This document shows, piece after piece, positions 53,747 through 62,495 of a stretch of 64,000 bases of DNA. Both the position numbers and the translations under genes were made by a program. This DNA comes from Candidatus Dactylopiibacterium carminicum (GTDB taxonomy: Bacteria > Pseudomonadota > Gammaproteobacteria > Burkholderiales > Rhodocyclaceae), in the NCBI RefSeq assembly GCF_014736495.1, contig NZ_MDUX01000002.1, forward strand, positions 62,001-126,000, read 5' to 3'. How positions within the stretch are numbered: position 1 is the first letter of the stretch; the number at the start of each line of letters is the position of its first letter. The notes below the pieces were generated by a model. That model was not told where the DNA came from and did no database searches. It was given only the letters and a program-made list of their open reading frames with translations.

Positions 53747-55345
53747 TCAGGGGCGGGGCAGGATGTTGCGGCGGTCGAACTGGTAGAGCCAGGTCTCGGT
53801 CAACGGTTTGCCATCCAGCGCCAGGTACATACGCAGTTCGGCGATGCGTTCCGGCTCGACGGACAGATCGACCGTGGCGCGCCAGACATTGCCACCGGGC
53901 ACCGGTTCGGAGAAGGAGCGGATCACCTTGCCCGAGGATGTGCTGAACACCACTTCAGTGAACACGCCCCACGGAATCTGGCGCATCACGCTAGGCCGGT
54001 CGAACTCGACGACGAATTTGTATTCATCGGCCGGCCGAGGCTTGCCCGGCTCGCCACCACGGCCGATGCGGGTGGCCACGGTCTGGGCGATGTTCTCTGC
54101 CGGATACGGTTCGTTATCCAGCCAGTGCAGCCGGTAGTGCAGGCTGTACTGGCTGCCCGCCTTTGCCTCGCCCGCCGGCACCCAGAAGGCGCCAATGTTG
54201 TCGTGGATCTCGTCGTCGGTCGGGATTTCGAGCAGTTGCACCTGCCCCTTGCCCAGCGGCGCGAGCGGCTCCACCCACAAGCTGGGGCGGCGGTCGTAGA
54301 ACACGCCATCACGGTAGTGATCGAAGTTGCGGTCGCGCTGAAGCAGGCCGAAGCCGCGCGGATTTTCGTCCTGGAAGGTGGAAACGGTGATGCCGGCGGG
54401 GTTGTTCAACGGACGCCAGATACGCTCGCCATTGCCGGTCCACAGAGCCAAACCGTCGGAGTCGTGCACCTCGGGACGCCAATCGTTGATGCGCTCGTGG
54501 CCGTATTCACCGAACCAGAACATCGAGGTCAGCGGGATCAGGCCCAGACGGGCGACATCACGGCGCAGGAACAAACGGGATTCGACCTCCATGGTCACGC
54601 CCTTGGTGCGCTCCAGCCCTCGTGTGAGCCTGAAACGATAGGCACCGGTGATGCTGGGGCCATCGAGGAGGGCACTGATGGTGACGGGTGCGGCGGGGTC
54701 TGCCTGCTCTTCGATATAGAACTCGGTGAAGTCGGGAAACTCCTCGGGCATGCCGGCAACCGCCGGGTTGACCGCCACCCCGCGCGCCGACAGCCCGTAC
54801 TGGCCGGAAGCGCCGATGCTGCGGAAATAGGAGGCGCCGAGGAAGGCGACCCAATCCTGCGTGCGCCAGTCGGACGCGCCATTCCATTCCTGCAGGCGGA
54901 AACCGGCAAAACCGGAGTCACGCGGCAACTGGCGTGCCGGGCTGCTGGCCGGCATTTCGAACAGGCTCGGGTTGTAGCCGAACTCGCGTGCCACACCATC
55001 GCGCACGAGATACATGTTCACCCGCTTGGCAAACAGTTCTCCGAGGTGGAAGAAAGTCACCGGATAGGCGCCGCCCTGCCCGGGTTTGGCATAGGGGGCT
55101 TGATCGGTCTTGAAGCGCAGCTTGCCATGTTCTTCGTAATTGATACGGCGGACCACGTCCGGTGCCGGCCGGTAAGGCGGCACATAGGCCTGGCGTGAAG
55201 CCTGCTGGGCACGTTCGACCAATCGCTCGAACGAGAAGGGTCGCCCGGTGTCTGGCGAAGCGCCCGCAGCGCCAAACGGAGCGAGCAGCAAGGCGACAAG
55301 ACCTGTCGCCGCCAGCAGGGTTTTGCGTCTGCCCAGACTGATCAT
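53747..55345 (-). CDS. opgD: Periplasmic glucan biosynthesis protein, OpgD/OpgG family
   Basis: 532 residues. The N-terminus MISLGRRKTLLAATGLVALL has the double Arg of Tat signals, favouring OpgD (Tat-exported) over OpgG. Family text: RPFSFERLVERAQ, YPVTFFHLGELFAKRVNMYL, 'ASYFRSIGASGQYGLSARG', 'MFWFGEYGHERINDWRPEVHDSDGLALW' (in parts), RNFDHYRDGVFYDRRPSLWVEP. It shapes the beta-glucan backbone of osmoregulated periplasmic glucans. It diverges from opgC, but the synthase gene opgH is not in the window. Confidence 0.9.
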   Translation of the reverse strand: MISLGRRKTLLAATGLVALLLAPFGAAGASPDTGRPFSFERLVERAQQASRQAYVPPYRPAPDVVRRINYEEHGKLRFKTDQAPYAKPGQGGAYPVTFFHLGELFAKRVNMYLVRDGVAREFGYNPSLFEMPASSPARQLPRDSGFAGFRLQEWNGASDWRTQDWVAFLGASYFRSIGASGQYGLSARGVAVNPAVAGMPEEFPDFTEFYIEEQADPAAPVTISALLDGPSITGAYRFRLTRGLERTKGVTMEVESRLFLRRDVARLGLIPLTSMFWFGEYGHERINDWRPEVHDSDGLALWTGNGERIWRPLNNPAGITVSTFQDENPRGFGLLQRDRNFDHYRDGVFYDRRPSLWVEPLAPLGKGQVQLLEIPTDDEIHDNIGAFWVPAGEAKAGSQYSLHYRLHWLDNEPYPAENIAQTVATRIGRGGEPGKPRPADEYKFVVEFDRPSVMRQIPWGVFTEVVFSTSSGKVIRSFSEPVPGGNVWRATVDLSVEPERIAELRMYLALDGKPLTETWLYQFDRRNILPRP

Positions 55346-55686
55346 CGTTTCAATACCTTTCCTTCTGTGAGTAAGCATTCCGGCCATGCCTGAGGGCTTC
55401 GCCCCGTGGTGCGCCGGATCAGGCGATGCGGACAACAGATGCATTCCCTTCGCGGGACAGACCGGCAGGCACGCCATGAATTCCCTGAAGCGGCGCGACA
55501 CAGCGCCTGCCTTTCCCTGTCTGCCGGGAATTCTGGCACATCCGGCACCAGCGCCCGATAGAACGCACGAACCGCCATGGAGGTTGTCATGGCGCAGCCT
55601 GCGCCGGAGAAAATCCTCGCCCCGGACGAACGGCCGGAACATTCGGCGGCACACCTCTGTCAGGAAGTGTCTGCCGTCTGGATTTC
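55346..55686. promoter_or_regulatory. Divergent intergenic region opgD/opgC (341 bases)
   Basis: It must hold both promoters. A small palindrome GGCGCAGCCTGCGCC is at 55589-55603. No gene is convincing; the open frames crossing it lack family similarity. Confidence 0.5.
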
Positions 55687-56811
55687 ATGATGCGAAGACT
55701 CTGGGAATTCGATGCCCTGCGGGGACTAATGCTGGTGCTGATGACGCTGACGCATCTGCCCTCTCCGCTGACCACCCCCGCCAGCCAGCCTTTCGGCTAC
55801 GTTTCCGCGGCGGAGGGCTTCGTGCTGCTCTCCGCCTTCATGGCGGCCCTGGTGTATGGGCGCAAGGGTCTGCGCGATGGTGCGGGCGTGATGCGCGGTG
55901 CGTTGCTGCGGCGTTCGGCCAAGGTCTACCTGTGCCACCTGGGGCTGATGTTGTTCGCCTTCACGCTGTTCGCGGGGCTGGCTCGCTACACCAGACAGGT
56001 GGCCGCCACAGGACTGCTGTCCTACTATCTGGACGCCCCGCTGACAGCCACGCTGGCGGCGCTGGTGCTGCTCTACACACCGCCGCTGCTGGATATCCTG
56101 CCGATCTACGTGATGTTCATGCTGATCAGCCCGTGGCTGATGACCTGGGGCATGCGCAACGGCTGGAGCACCATCCTGACGGCCAGCGTGGCCCTGTGGT
56201 TCGGTGCTCAGTTCGGCCTCGGCGTGTGGCTGTACGAAACGCTGTTCCAGTCGTTCGGGATCGGAGTCCCGGTCAGCCAGACAGGCTCATTCGCGCTCTG
56301 GGCCTGGCAATTGCTGTGGGTGATCGGCCTCTGGCTCGGCGCAGCCAAAGCCCAGGGGCAACTCGAAGTCTTCAGCATCCCCCGCTCCGCTGTCCGGATT
56401 GCATGGGCACTCGCGCTGGCGTTCCTGAGCTGGCGCCACCTCGCCGGCCCCTACCCTTTCGGCATGGAAAGCCCGCTCAACCTGCTGTTCGAAAAATGGA
56501 CGCTGGGGCCGCTACGGATGATCAACCTGTTTGCGCTGACCATCCTGATCATGCATCACGGGCCAGCGCTGGCCGCCAGGATCAGGAAGCCTGGCTTCCT
56601 CGTCACGCTCGGGCAATCCTCGCTCACCGTGTTCTGCACGCACCTCATGATCGTGCTGCTGGCACTGGCCACGCTCGGCGGTGAAACCGAGCCGCACGAC
56701 TGGCGGGTAGACGCTCCACTGATCGCGCTGTGCTTCGCGATCCTTTACGGCGTGGCGTGGCTGGGCCAACACCGGCAACGCACGAGGGCCGGCGCCGTCA
56801 TGCCGGCCTGA
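55687..56811 (+). CDS. opgC: OpgC family membrane protein (periplasmic glucan modification)
   Basis: 374 residues and about 10 hydrophobic segments. The start 'RRLWEFDALRGLMLVLMTLTHLP' (here in part) with SAAEGFVLLSAFMAALVYGRK is typical of OpgC, an acyltransferase-3-related protein that adds succinyl groups to periplasmic glucans. 'YTPPLLDILPIYVMFMLISP' is also characteristic. ATG 55687 or 55690 may be used. Divergent from opgD, forming a glucan synthesis/modification pair. Confidence 0.88.
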   Translation: MMRRLWEFDALRGLMLVLMTLTHLPSPLTTPASQPFGYVSAAEGFVLLSAFMAALVYGRKGLRDGAGVMRGALLRRSAKVYLCHLGLMLFAFTLFAGLARYTRQVAATGLLSYYLDAPLTATLAALVLLYTPPLLDILPIYVMFMLISPWLMTWGMRNGWSTILTASVALWFGAQFGLGVWLYETLFQSFGIGVPVSQTGSFALWAWQLLWVIGLWLGAAKAQGQLEVFSIPRSAVRIAWALALAFLSWRHLAGPYPFGMESPLNLLFEKWTLGPLRMINLFALTILIMHHGPALAARIRKPGFLVTLGQSSLTVFCTHLMIVLLALATLGGETEPHDWRVDAPLIALCFAILYGVAWLGQHRQRTRAGAVMPA

Positions 56812-56855
56812 TACAAGTCTGGTTCCCCGACCCGAGAGCACTGAAGCCGACAGCG

Positions 56856-57425
56856 CTACTTCTGCCCGGGCAGGGCCATCAGCCGGCCGCCCCGGCGACG
56901 CGTGGTCTTCGCCATCGCAACGAGTCCGCCGGCCGCCGCGCCGCCATGTGCGTGCGAGATAGCCACCGCCAGCGCATCGGCGGCATCGGCCTGCGGGTCA
57001 CCCTCGAGCTGCAGCAGACGTTTCACCATGTGCTGCACCTGCTCCTTGTTGGCCTTGCCATACCCCACCACGGCCTGCTTGACCTGCAACGCGGTGTATT
57101 CGGACACCGGCAGATCACGGCTCACCAGCCCACAGATCGCAGCCCCCCGCGCCTGCCCGAGCAGCAGCGTGGACTGCGGATTCACGTTCACGAACACGAT
57201 TTCCACCGCCGCCTCGGCCGGATGATAGGTATCCACCACTTCCTGCACGCCGGCCAGGATCACTTTCAGGCGCTGGGGCAGACTCCCGTCCGGGGTCCGA
57301 ATGCAGCCACTGGCGATGTAGCGCAGCTGACTGCCGACCCGCTCGATCACGCCGAAGCCGGTAATGCGCAGGCCGGGATCGATGCCGAGGATACGGGTGG
57401 GAGGAAGCGAAGCAGGAAGGCTCAT
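56856..57425 (-). CDS. ruvC: Holliday junction endonuclease RuvC
   Basis: 189 residues. Acidic active-site residues: D in [15 protein letters not shown] in '[22 protein letters not shown]' (in part), and D in '[19 protein letters not shown]'. It cleaves Holliday junctions with RuvAB, which are not next to it here. The start 57425 gives the [11 protein letters not shown] leader before ILGIDPG; an internal start is unlikely. It is convergent with opgC. Confidence 0.95.
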   Translation of the reverse strand: MSLPASLPPTRILGIDPGLRITGFGVIERVGSQLRYIASGCIRTPDGSLPQRLKVILAGVQEVVDTYHPAEAAVEIVFVNVNPQSTLLLGQARGAAICGLVSRDLPVSEYTALQVKQAVVGYGKANKEQVQHMVKRLLQLEGDPQADAADALAVAISHAHGGAAAGGLVAMAKTTRRRGGRLMALPGQK

Positions 57426-57465
57426 ATAGGCGGACTCTCAAACATTCCCGTTCACACGTACAACC

Positions 57466-57501
57466 CCGTTCGTGCTGAGGTATCGAAGCACTCACGGGCG
57501 G
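57466..57501. repeat. Dispersed TTCGATACCTC.. palindrome copy
   Basis: CCGTTCGTGCTGAGGTATCG, then AAGCACTCACGGGCGG: imperfect inverted halves of the same family as 57801-57834 and 47872-47965. It lies between ruvC and the GIY-YIG gene. Confidence 0.65.
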
Positions 57502-57506
57502 ACAGC

Positions 57507-57785
57507 TCAGATTCTGGACAGGCGCGCAACTTCACCCCAATCGCCTTTCATCATCGCCTCTTTCTTGGCCCGGCTCCAGCCCTTGATCTGCCGTTCAGCC
57601 GCCACGGCCTCTTCACGTGTAGCGAAAGCCTGTTGAAAAACCAGACTCACTGGCAGACGGCTTGCCGTGTAGCAGGTTCTGATGGCCCCTGTGACATGCA
57701 TTTGCATGCGCGCTTCGAGATCATCCGAGTGGCCGGTGTAATAGCTGCCGTCAGCGCATCTCGGGATGTAGACGTAAAAGGCCAT
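57507..57785 (-). CDS. GIY-YIG nuclease superfamily protein (YhbQ-like)
   Basis: 92 residues from ATG 57785. 'AFYVYIPRCADGSYYTGHSD' is the GIY-YIG motif (VYI...YYTGHS) followed by the Arg/His of LEARMQMHVTGA, and the family's tail 'REEAVAAERQIKGWSRAKKE'. It is a small stand-alone GIY-YIG protein of the kind common in proteobacteria, with a proposed role in DNA repair. It is bracketed by two palindromic repeats, so it may travel with them. Confidence 0.87.
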   Translation of the reverse strand: MAFYVYIPRCADGSYYTGHSDDLEARMQMHVTGAIRTCYTASRLPVSLVFQQAFATREEAVAAERQIKGWSRAKKEAMMKGDWGEVARLSRI

Positions 57786-57800
57786 GTGCTTCTCCGCGCG

Positions 57801-57920
57801 CCCGTTCATGCTTCGATACCTCAGCATGAACGGGCCTGTGGCAGCCGGTATGCCTGAACCGAAGTCCGTTCGCCCCCCGGATCAGGTCAAGGGCAGGCTC
57901 CAGGGTATCGAAGGGTGAGC
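57801..57920. repeat. Dispersed palindromes, perfect copy plus diverged copy
   Basis: CCCGTTCATGC (57801-57811) and GCATGAACGGG (57824-57834) are perfect 11-base arms around TTCGATACCTCA. A looser unit (CCGTTCGCC...GGTATCGAAGGGTGAGCGG) covers 57866-57921. The gap to 58027 holds nothing else. Confidence 0.75.
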
Positions 57921-58027
57921 GGATTTCGCATCCTGCCGCTATCTTTCAAGCACTTGTCGGAATACGCCCAATCGATTGCAACTCAGCGAACCTCCGCGTC
58001 CTCTGCGGCAAAACTCAAACCTGATCC

Positions 58028-58750
58028 TCAAACCCGCCGGAACACCAGATCCCACACGCCATGCCCCAGACGCAGGCCACGTGCCTCGAACTTGGTGAGC
58101 GGCCGGTAATCCGGCTTCGGGGCGTAGTCAGCAGCAGTGTTTTGCAGCAATGGCTCGGCGGACAGCGTCTCCAGCATGAATTGCGCATACTCCTCCCAGT
58201 CGGTCGCGCAGTGCAGATAGCCTCCGGGCGACAGACGCTCGGCCAGTTGATGCACGAAATCCGGCTGCAGGATGCGGCGCTTGTGGTGACGCTTCTTCGG
58301 CCAGGGATCCGGGAAATAGACGTGGATGCCAGCCAGCGATGCGGGGGCGACCATGTCGCGCACCACTTCGGTGGCATCGTGCTGCATCACACGCAGATTG
58401 GTGAGCTGCTGCTCGTCGATGAGCTTGCACAGGTTACCCACGCCGGGGCCATGCACCTCGATGCCGATGAAATCGGTTTCCGGGCACGCGGCGGCGATCT
58501 TCGCGGTCGTGTCGCCCATGCCACAGCCAATCTCCAGTACCACCGGGGCCTCACGACCGAACACGGCAGGGTAATCGATCGGCTGCACGCGGTACGGAAT
58601 CGCGTAACGGGGCAACAGCTCTTCCATGTAACGCTTCTGCGCATCGGACATGCGCCCTTGGCGCAGCACGAAGGAACGGATGGGTTGGCGCGAGAAACGG
58701 CCACCGGGCTCGCCCTGCGGGCTGTCTTGATCTTGGATGGGATCGGTCAT
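58028..58750 (-). CDS. trmB: tRNA (guanine-N7-)-methyltransferase TrmB
   Basis: 240 residues. SAM-binding [17 protein letters not shown], the TrmB signature '[20 protein letters not shown]' and the C-terminal [16 protein letters not shown]. It makes m7G46 in tRNA. It is the last gene of a thiS-thiG-(CSD/DUF1294)-trmB run on the same strand, 9 bases after the previous stop. Confidence 0.96.
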   Translation of the reverse strand: MTDPIQDQDSPQGEPGGRFSRQPIRSFVLRQGRMSDAQKRYMEELLPRYAIPYRVQPIDYPAVFGREAPVVLEIGCGMGDTTAKIAAACPETDFIGIEVHGPGVGNLCKLIDEQQLTNLRVMQHDATEVVRDMVAPASLAGIHVYFPDPWPKKRHHKRRILQPDFVHQLAERLSPGGYLHCATDWEEYAQFMLETLSAEPLLQNTAADYAPKPDYRPLTKFEARGLRLGHGVWDLVFRRV

Positions 58751-58759
58751 GGCAGCTGG

Positions 58760-59365
58760 TTATAGTCCGAGAGTCTTCAGGAATGCCTGCCCCGACGGGA
58801 AGAAAAGCCATCCCGCAAAGCTGCAGTTGAGCAGTACGGTCAACCAGAAGACCCGCTGAAATTCTGGCTTGCGGCTCTTGTGGCGCTCGATCCGCTGGGC
58901 AGCCAACGCGCCTGGCCAGCCACCGATCAGGGCCAGCAGATGCAGGTTGCTCTCCGGCGTGCGCCGCATCTCGTTCAGCGCCTTCTTCTTGTCCAGCCAG
59001 TAGGCAATATAGGTGGCGAACGAAAGCGCCAGGCAATAGACCGGCACCCAGAACGACAGCAGACCGGCGAGCGATGCGAGGACCAGCGCCAGGCAGAACA
59101 CGGCCGCCAATGCCGGTGCCTTGCGCCCCTGTGCCGAAGACGCTTCCGGAATCCGTTCGTCTGCCCGCCGGACGTTGGCGGCCCGCAGGCGCTTCCGTTC
59201 ATCGAACGCGAGTTCGTAGGTCAGGGAATCGCCCTCAGCAGGACGGGATGCATCCCGGTGAAATGCCTTGATATGGCAGAAAACACGCTCCCCTCCACCA
59301 TCCGGCGTGATGAACCCGAAGCCCTGATCGTCCTTCCAGACCGTCAGCTGTCCGCTGTAACGCAT
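58760..59365 (-). CDS. Cold-shock domain plus DUF1294 membrane protein
   Basis: 201 residues. Residues 1-65 form a cold-shock domain (GQLTVWKDDQGFGFITPDG, VFCHIKAF). A charged linker follows, then about four hydrophobic segments with the DUF1294 text 'YIAYWLDKKKALNEMRRTPE', 'LIGGWPGALAAQRIERHKSRK' (in parts GGWPGALAAQRIERHKSRK) and FQRVFWLTVLLN. Its role is unknown. The domain fusion is common in proteobacteria. Confidence 0.9.
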   Translation of the reverse strand: MRYSGQLTVWKDDQGFGFITPDGGGERVFCHIKAFHRDASRPAEGDSLTYELAFDERKRLRAANVRRADERIPEASSAQGRKAPALAAVFCLALVLASLAGLLSFWVPVYCLALSFATYIAYWLDKKKALNEMRRTPESNLHLLALIGGWPGALAAQRIERHKSRKPEFQRVFWLTVLLNCSFAGWLFFPSGQAFLKTLGL

Positions 59366-59372
59366 AGCCGGC

Positions 59373-60158
59373 TCAGCTCCCGATCAGGCCAGCGGTGGGC
59401 GAACTGGGGCTCGCGGAGTAGAACTTCCGCGGCATGCGTCCGGCCAGGAATGCTTCGCGCCCGGCTTCCACCGCCTTTTTCATCGCGCCAGCCATCAGCA
59501 CTGGCTGCTGTGCCTTGGCGATGGCGGTATTAATCAACACGCCATCGCAGCCCAGCTCCATGGCGATGGCGGCATCCGAGGCGGTGCCCACGCCGGCATC
59601 GACGATCACCGGCACCTTGGCATGCTGGATGATCAGCTGGAGATTCCAGGGATTCAGGATGCCCATGCCGGAGCCGATCAGCGAAGCCAGCGGCATCACG
59701 GCGACGACGCCGATATCCTCCAGCATCTTCGCCTGGATCGGGTCGTCCGAGCAGTAGACCATGACCTTGAAGCCTTCGCGTACCAGCGTCCCGGCGGCCT
59801 TCAGCGTTTCGGGCATGTTCGGGAACAGTGTGGTCTGGTCGCCCAGCACTTCCAGCTTCACCAGATCGTGACCATCCAGCAGTTCGCGCGCCAGCCGCAG
59901 AGTGCGGACGGCCTCGTCGGCGGTATAGCAGCCGGCGGTGTTGGGCAGATAGGTAAATTCCTTCAGCGGCAATGCCTCGAGCAGACTGGGCTCGCCCGCG
60001 TTCTGGCCGATGTTCACGCGGCGCACCGCCACGGTGACGATCTGCGCGCCGGAAGCCAGCACGGCCTCACGCGTCTCGTCGAAATCCTTGTACTTACCTG
60101 TTCCGACGAGCAAGCGGGAATGATATTCGCGGCCGGCAATCAACAACGGGTCTTGCAT
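59373..60158 (-). CDS. thiG: Thiazole synthase ThiG
   Basis: 261 residues. '[20 protein letters not shown]', '[20 protein letters not shown]', '[16 protein letters not shown]' (Schiff-base Lys region) and '[22 protein letters not shown]' (in parts). It joins deoxyxylulose phosphate, dehydroglycine and ThiS-thiocarboxylate into the thiamin thiazole. ATG 60158 has GGAG upstream. thiS precedes it by 37 bases. Confidence 0.96.
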   Translation of the reverse strand: MQDPLLIAGREYHSRLLVGTGKYKDFDETREAVLASGAQIVTVAVRRVNIGQNAGEPSLLEALPLKEFTYLPNTAGCYTADEAVRTLRLARELLDGHDLVKLEVLGDQTTLFPNMPETLKAAGTLVREGFKVMVYCSDDPIQAKMLEDIGVVAVMPLASLIGSGMGILNPWNLQLIIQHAKVPVIVDAGVGTASDAAIAMELGCDGVLINTAIAKAQQPVLMAGAMKKAVEAGREAFLAGRMPRKFYSASPSSPTAGLIGS

Positions 60159-60195
60159 GGTGTTCTCCAGGAAGGGCAAGGGCAGGCCCGGCGTT

Positions 60196-60399
60196 TCAGC
60201 CGCCGCCCACGGCCACGACGATTTCGAGGGCATCGTCCTCGGCCAGCACGGTAGCGCCATGCTGCCCACGCGGCACGATCTCACCATTGCGTTCGACCGC
60301 GACACGCTTGCCGATCAGGTCGAGCTCCGCGAGCAGATCGGCGACAGTGGAAGCCGGCGCGATTTCGCGTGCTTCGCCGTTGAGGGTGATGTGCAGCAT
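60196..60399 (-). CDS. thiS: Sulfur carrier protein ThiS
   Basis: 67 residues of ubiquitin-like fold ending VVAVGGG, the diglycine tail that is adenylated and thiocarboxylated. '[20 protein letters not shown]' and '[12 protein letters not shown]' are typical. First gene of the thiS-thiG run. I looked for a TPP riboswitch upstream (60400-60530) and did not find its conserved boxes. Confidence 0.95.
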   Translation of the reverse strand: MLHITLNGEAREIAPASTVADLLAELDLIGKRVAVERNGEIVPRGQHGATVLAEDDALEIVVAVGGG

Positions 60400-60473
60400 G
60401 ATGATCGGGTTCCAGGCCGGCGCGTCACGGCCAGCGAGCGGCGGAGTCTACCACGCCGTGCAGAGGCCCCAGC

Positions 60474-60503
60474 TTGCGCCCGGGGATGGAGCGCCCTTAC
60501 AAT
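60474..60503 (+). promoter_or_regulatory. tRNA-Gly promoter
   Basis: TTGCGC (60474-60479) and TACAAT (60498-60503), 18 bases apart, 30 bases before the mature tRNA. Confidence 0.6.
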
Positions 60504-60532
60504 CGCGCCCTGCCCTGCATCGGGGCAGCAGA

Positions 60533-60606
60533 GCGGGCGTCGTATAATGGTAATACCCTAGCTTCCCAAGCTAGAGCCGTGGGTTCGATTCCCATCGCCC
60601 GCTCCA
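60533..60606 (+). tRNA. tRNA-Gly (CCC)
   Basis: 74 bases including the encoded CCA. Acceptor GCGGGCG (60533-60539) pairs with CGCCCGC (60596-60602), discriminator T. Anticodon arm CTAGC-TTCCCAA-GCTAG gives anticodon CCC, reading GGG. The T-arm has GTTCGATTC. It has its own promoter and terminator and no island at its 3' end. Confidence 0.96.
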
Positions 60607-60631
60607 CGCAGGATTCCAGCAGTACCTTCGC

Positions 60632-60660
60632 AAGGCCAACCCGCCTGGTTGGCCTTTTGC
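60632..60660 (+). terminator. Rho-independent terminator after tRNA-Gly
   Basis: AAGGCCAACC, loop CGCCT and GGTTGGCCTT, then TT. It is 26 bases after the tRNA and also lies just past the end of the convergent paiB remnant. Confidence 0.85.
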
Positions 60661-60663
60661 ATT

Positions 60664-61300
60664 TCAATCGGAAGAAGACGCGGGCCTTTCCATCGCGGCG
60701 ACCATCCCGTGCTCGTGCTTTTCCCGCAGGGCGTGGATCACGCCTTCCCGATCGCGTGCATCCTTGTTCTGGCTGAGCTTGCGCTTGCCTTCCAGGCGGG
60801 TGAGCTCGATCTCGATACCGACAATCTGTGCCAGCAACTGGTCGATGAAGTCGCGGGGCGCGTCGCTCATCCTCCAGGGAGCGGCTTCACTGCGCTCATG
60901 CTCGCGCGTCAGCCGGCCGACAAGCCCGCGCACGAACTTCTCCTCATCGATGATCCGGAGCCGCCCGTGGGCATGAACCGCTTCGTAGTTCCAGGTCGGC
61001 ACCTGTCGGTGAGTCTCCTGCTTGGAGGGATACCAGTTGGGAGAAACGTAGGCCTGCGCCCCCCCGGAACACGACCATCACCTCCGTACCGGCCGGAGTC
61101 TCCTGCCAGAGCGGGTTCGCTCGCGCGACATGCGCCTGCAGCGAGCCCAGTGCGCCGCGTCCGGCCACGAATTCGAAAGGCAGGTGATTGGCATCCAGCC
61201 CCGCAGCCGAATGCGTGACGAGCACTCCCAGCGGATGCTGCCGGATGATGGCGTGCAACTCGTCTGGATTCGTCTCCTTGAAATGCTCGGGTCGATACAT
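60664..61300 (-). pseudogene. PaiB-like FMN-binding protein, frameshifted at a seven-G run
   Basis: From ATG 61300, 'YRPEHFKETNPDELHAIIRQ', 'HPLGVLVTHSAAGLDANHLPFEF' (in parts) and VMVVFRG match PaiB-type proteins. The frame breaks in seven C (plus strand 61059-61065). With six, translation continues as GAQAYVSPNWYPSKQETHRQ, then VPTWNYEAVHAHGRLRI to the stop at 60664, giving about 211 residues, the normal size. PaiB members are FMN-binding, split-barrel proteins with a regulatory or stress role. The break is either a true one-base insertion or a homopolymer sequencing error. Confidence 0.85.
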
Positions 61301-61318
61301 GGGCAGCAACGCTCCTGG

Positions 61319-62200
61319 TTACAGACTGGACGCACGCAACAACTGGTCTGCCGCCATACCGGCAAACACCGCCGCGCCCAGCCAGTTGTTGTGCCGGAAT
61401 GCCTTGAAGCAGCCGTCACGGCTGCGGGTACGGATCAGCGTGAAGTGATGAACCGCGAGCACCGCTGCCACGGCCAACCCGACGCGATAGGGCCAGCCGG
61501 CACCGAACGATTCGCCGGCAAGCCACATCAGACCGAGAAATGCGCCGTAGCACAGCATCACGGCCAGCACATCATGGCGGCCGAAGGTGATGGCCGACGT
61601 ACGGATGCCGATCTTGAGATCATCCTCGCGATCCACCATCGCGTACTCGGTGTCATAGGCCACCGCCCAGAAGACATTGGCCAGCAGCATCAGCCAACCC
61701 ACCGGCGGCACGCTGCCGAGCTGCGCAGCAAAAGCCATCGGGATGCCGAAGCCGAAGGCCACGCCCAGATAGGCCTGCGGAATCGCCAGGAAACGCTTGG
61801 TGAAGGGATAGCTGACTGCCAGCAACAGGGCGGGCACAGACAGCCACAGCACCAGCGCCGGCAAGGGCAGAATCAGCAGAAAGGCCAGCAGGGCCAGCAC
61901 CGCAGCGAGCACCAGCGCCTCGCATCCGCCGACTTCACCCGTAACCAGCGGGCGAAGCCTGGTGCGCTCCACATGGCCGTCAAAATCGCGATCAGCCCAA
62001 TCATTGATCACGCAACCGGCCGAACGCATCAAAATGGTGCCCAACGTGAAGATCAGCAGCAAGGCGAAATCAGGAAAGGCACCGGCGCTGGCTGCCCACA
62101 AGCCCCAATAGGTCGGCCACAGCAGCAATAGCGAACCAATGGGCTTATCCAGGCGCATCAGGCGCGCATAGGCATCGAATCTGTGCAGGAGGGTGGGCAC
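61319..62200 (-). CDS. ubiA: 4-hydroxybenzoate polyprenyltransferase
   Basis: 293 residues with about eight hydrophobic segments. The first Asp-rich motif is '[20 protein letters not shown]', the second [18 protein letters not shown]. It attaches the polyprenyl chain to 4-hydroxybenzoate in ubiquinone synthesis at the inner membrane. It is preceded on the same strand by a possible short gene and followed by the paiB remnant after 18 bases. Confidence 0.95.
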   Translation of the reverse strand: MPTLLHRFDAYARLMRLDKPIGSLLLLWPTYWGLWAASAGAFPDFALLLIFTLGTILMRSAGCVINDWADRDFDGHVERTRLRPLVTGEVGGCEALVLAAVLALLAFLLILPLPALVLWLSVPALLLAVSYPFTKRFLAIPQAYLGVAFGFGIPMAFAAQLGSVPPVGWLMLLANVFWAVAYDTEYAMVDREDDLKIGIRTSAITFGRHDVLAVMLCYGAFLGLMWLAGESFGAGWPYRVGLAVAAVLAVHHFTLIRTRSRDGCFKAFRHNNWLGAAVFAGMAADQLLRASSL

Positions 62201-62251
62201 GGGAAAGCTCCAGCGTCAGGGGCGCACATGATAGCCGCTGACGCTGCAGCT

Positions 62252-62425
62252 TCAATCGCGGCGAGACGCTTCCCCGCGCGTGAAATCGTGCTCCTGGAGC
62301 CGTGGCATCACCAGCGGCAAGGGCGGACGGGTTGCGCCAGCCCCCATTGCTTCTCCGGCGGCGTCCATCTCTACGCTGGTCGGCCATTCCCACGGGGACT
62401 CATGCATATCACGTTCGATGATCAT
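62252..62425 (-). CDS. Small hypothetical protein (57 residues)
   Basis: From ATG 62425 with AAGGAG 6 bases upstream. Starts MIIERDMHESPWEWPTS and ends 'LPLVMPRLQEHDFTRGEAS' before RRD. No domain recognised. The strong ribosome site, position between a VanZ gene and ubiA and an ordinary amino-acid mix favour a real gene, but it could be chance. Confidence 0.45.
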   Translation of the reverse strand: MIIERDMHESPWEWPTSVEMDAAGEAMGAGATRPPLPLVMPRLQEHDFTRGEASRRD

Positions 62426-62495
62426 GACCGTCTCCTTGAACAAGCACAGGCAAAGCGCCTGTACAGGACCACGCATAAACCGTTCTCGGCAATGC

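Noticed and set aside
60400-60530. TPP riboswitch before thiS
   Set aside because: The conserved CTGAGA and ACCTGA-type boxes are not present on the minus strand.
60533-60606. Integration site at the 3' end of tRNA-Gly
   Set aside because: No repeat of the tRNA end elsewhere in the window and no integrase; a terminator and ordinary genes follow.
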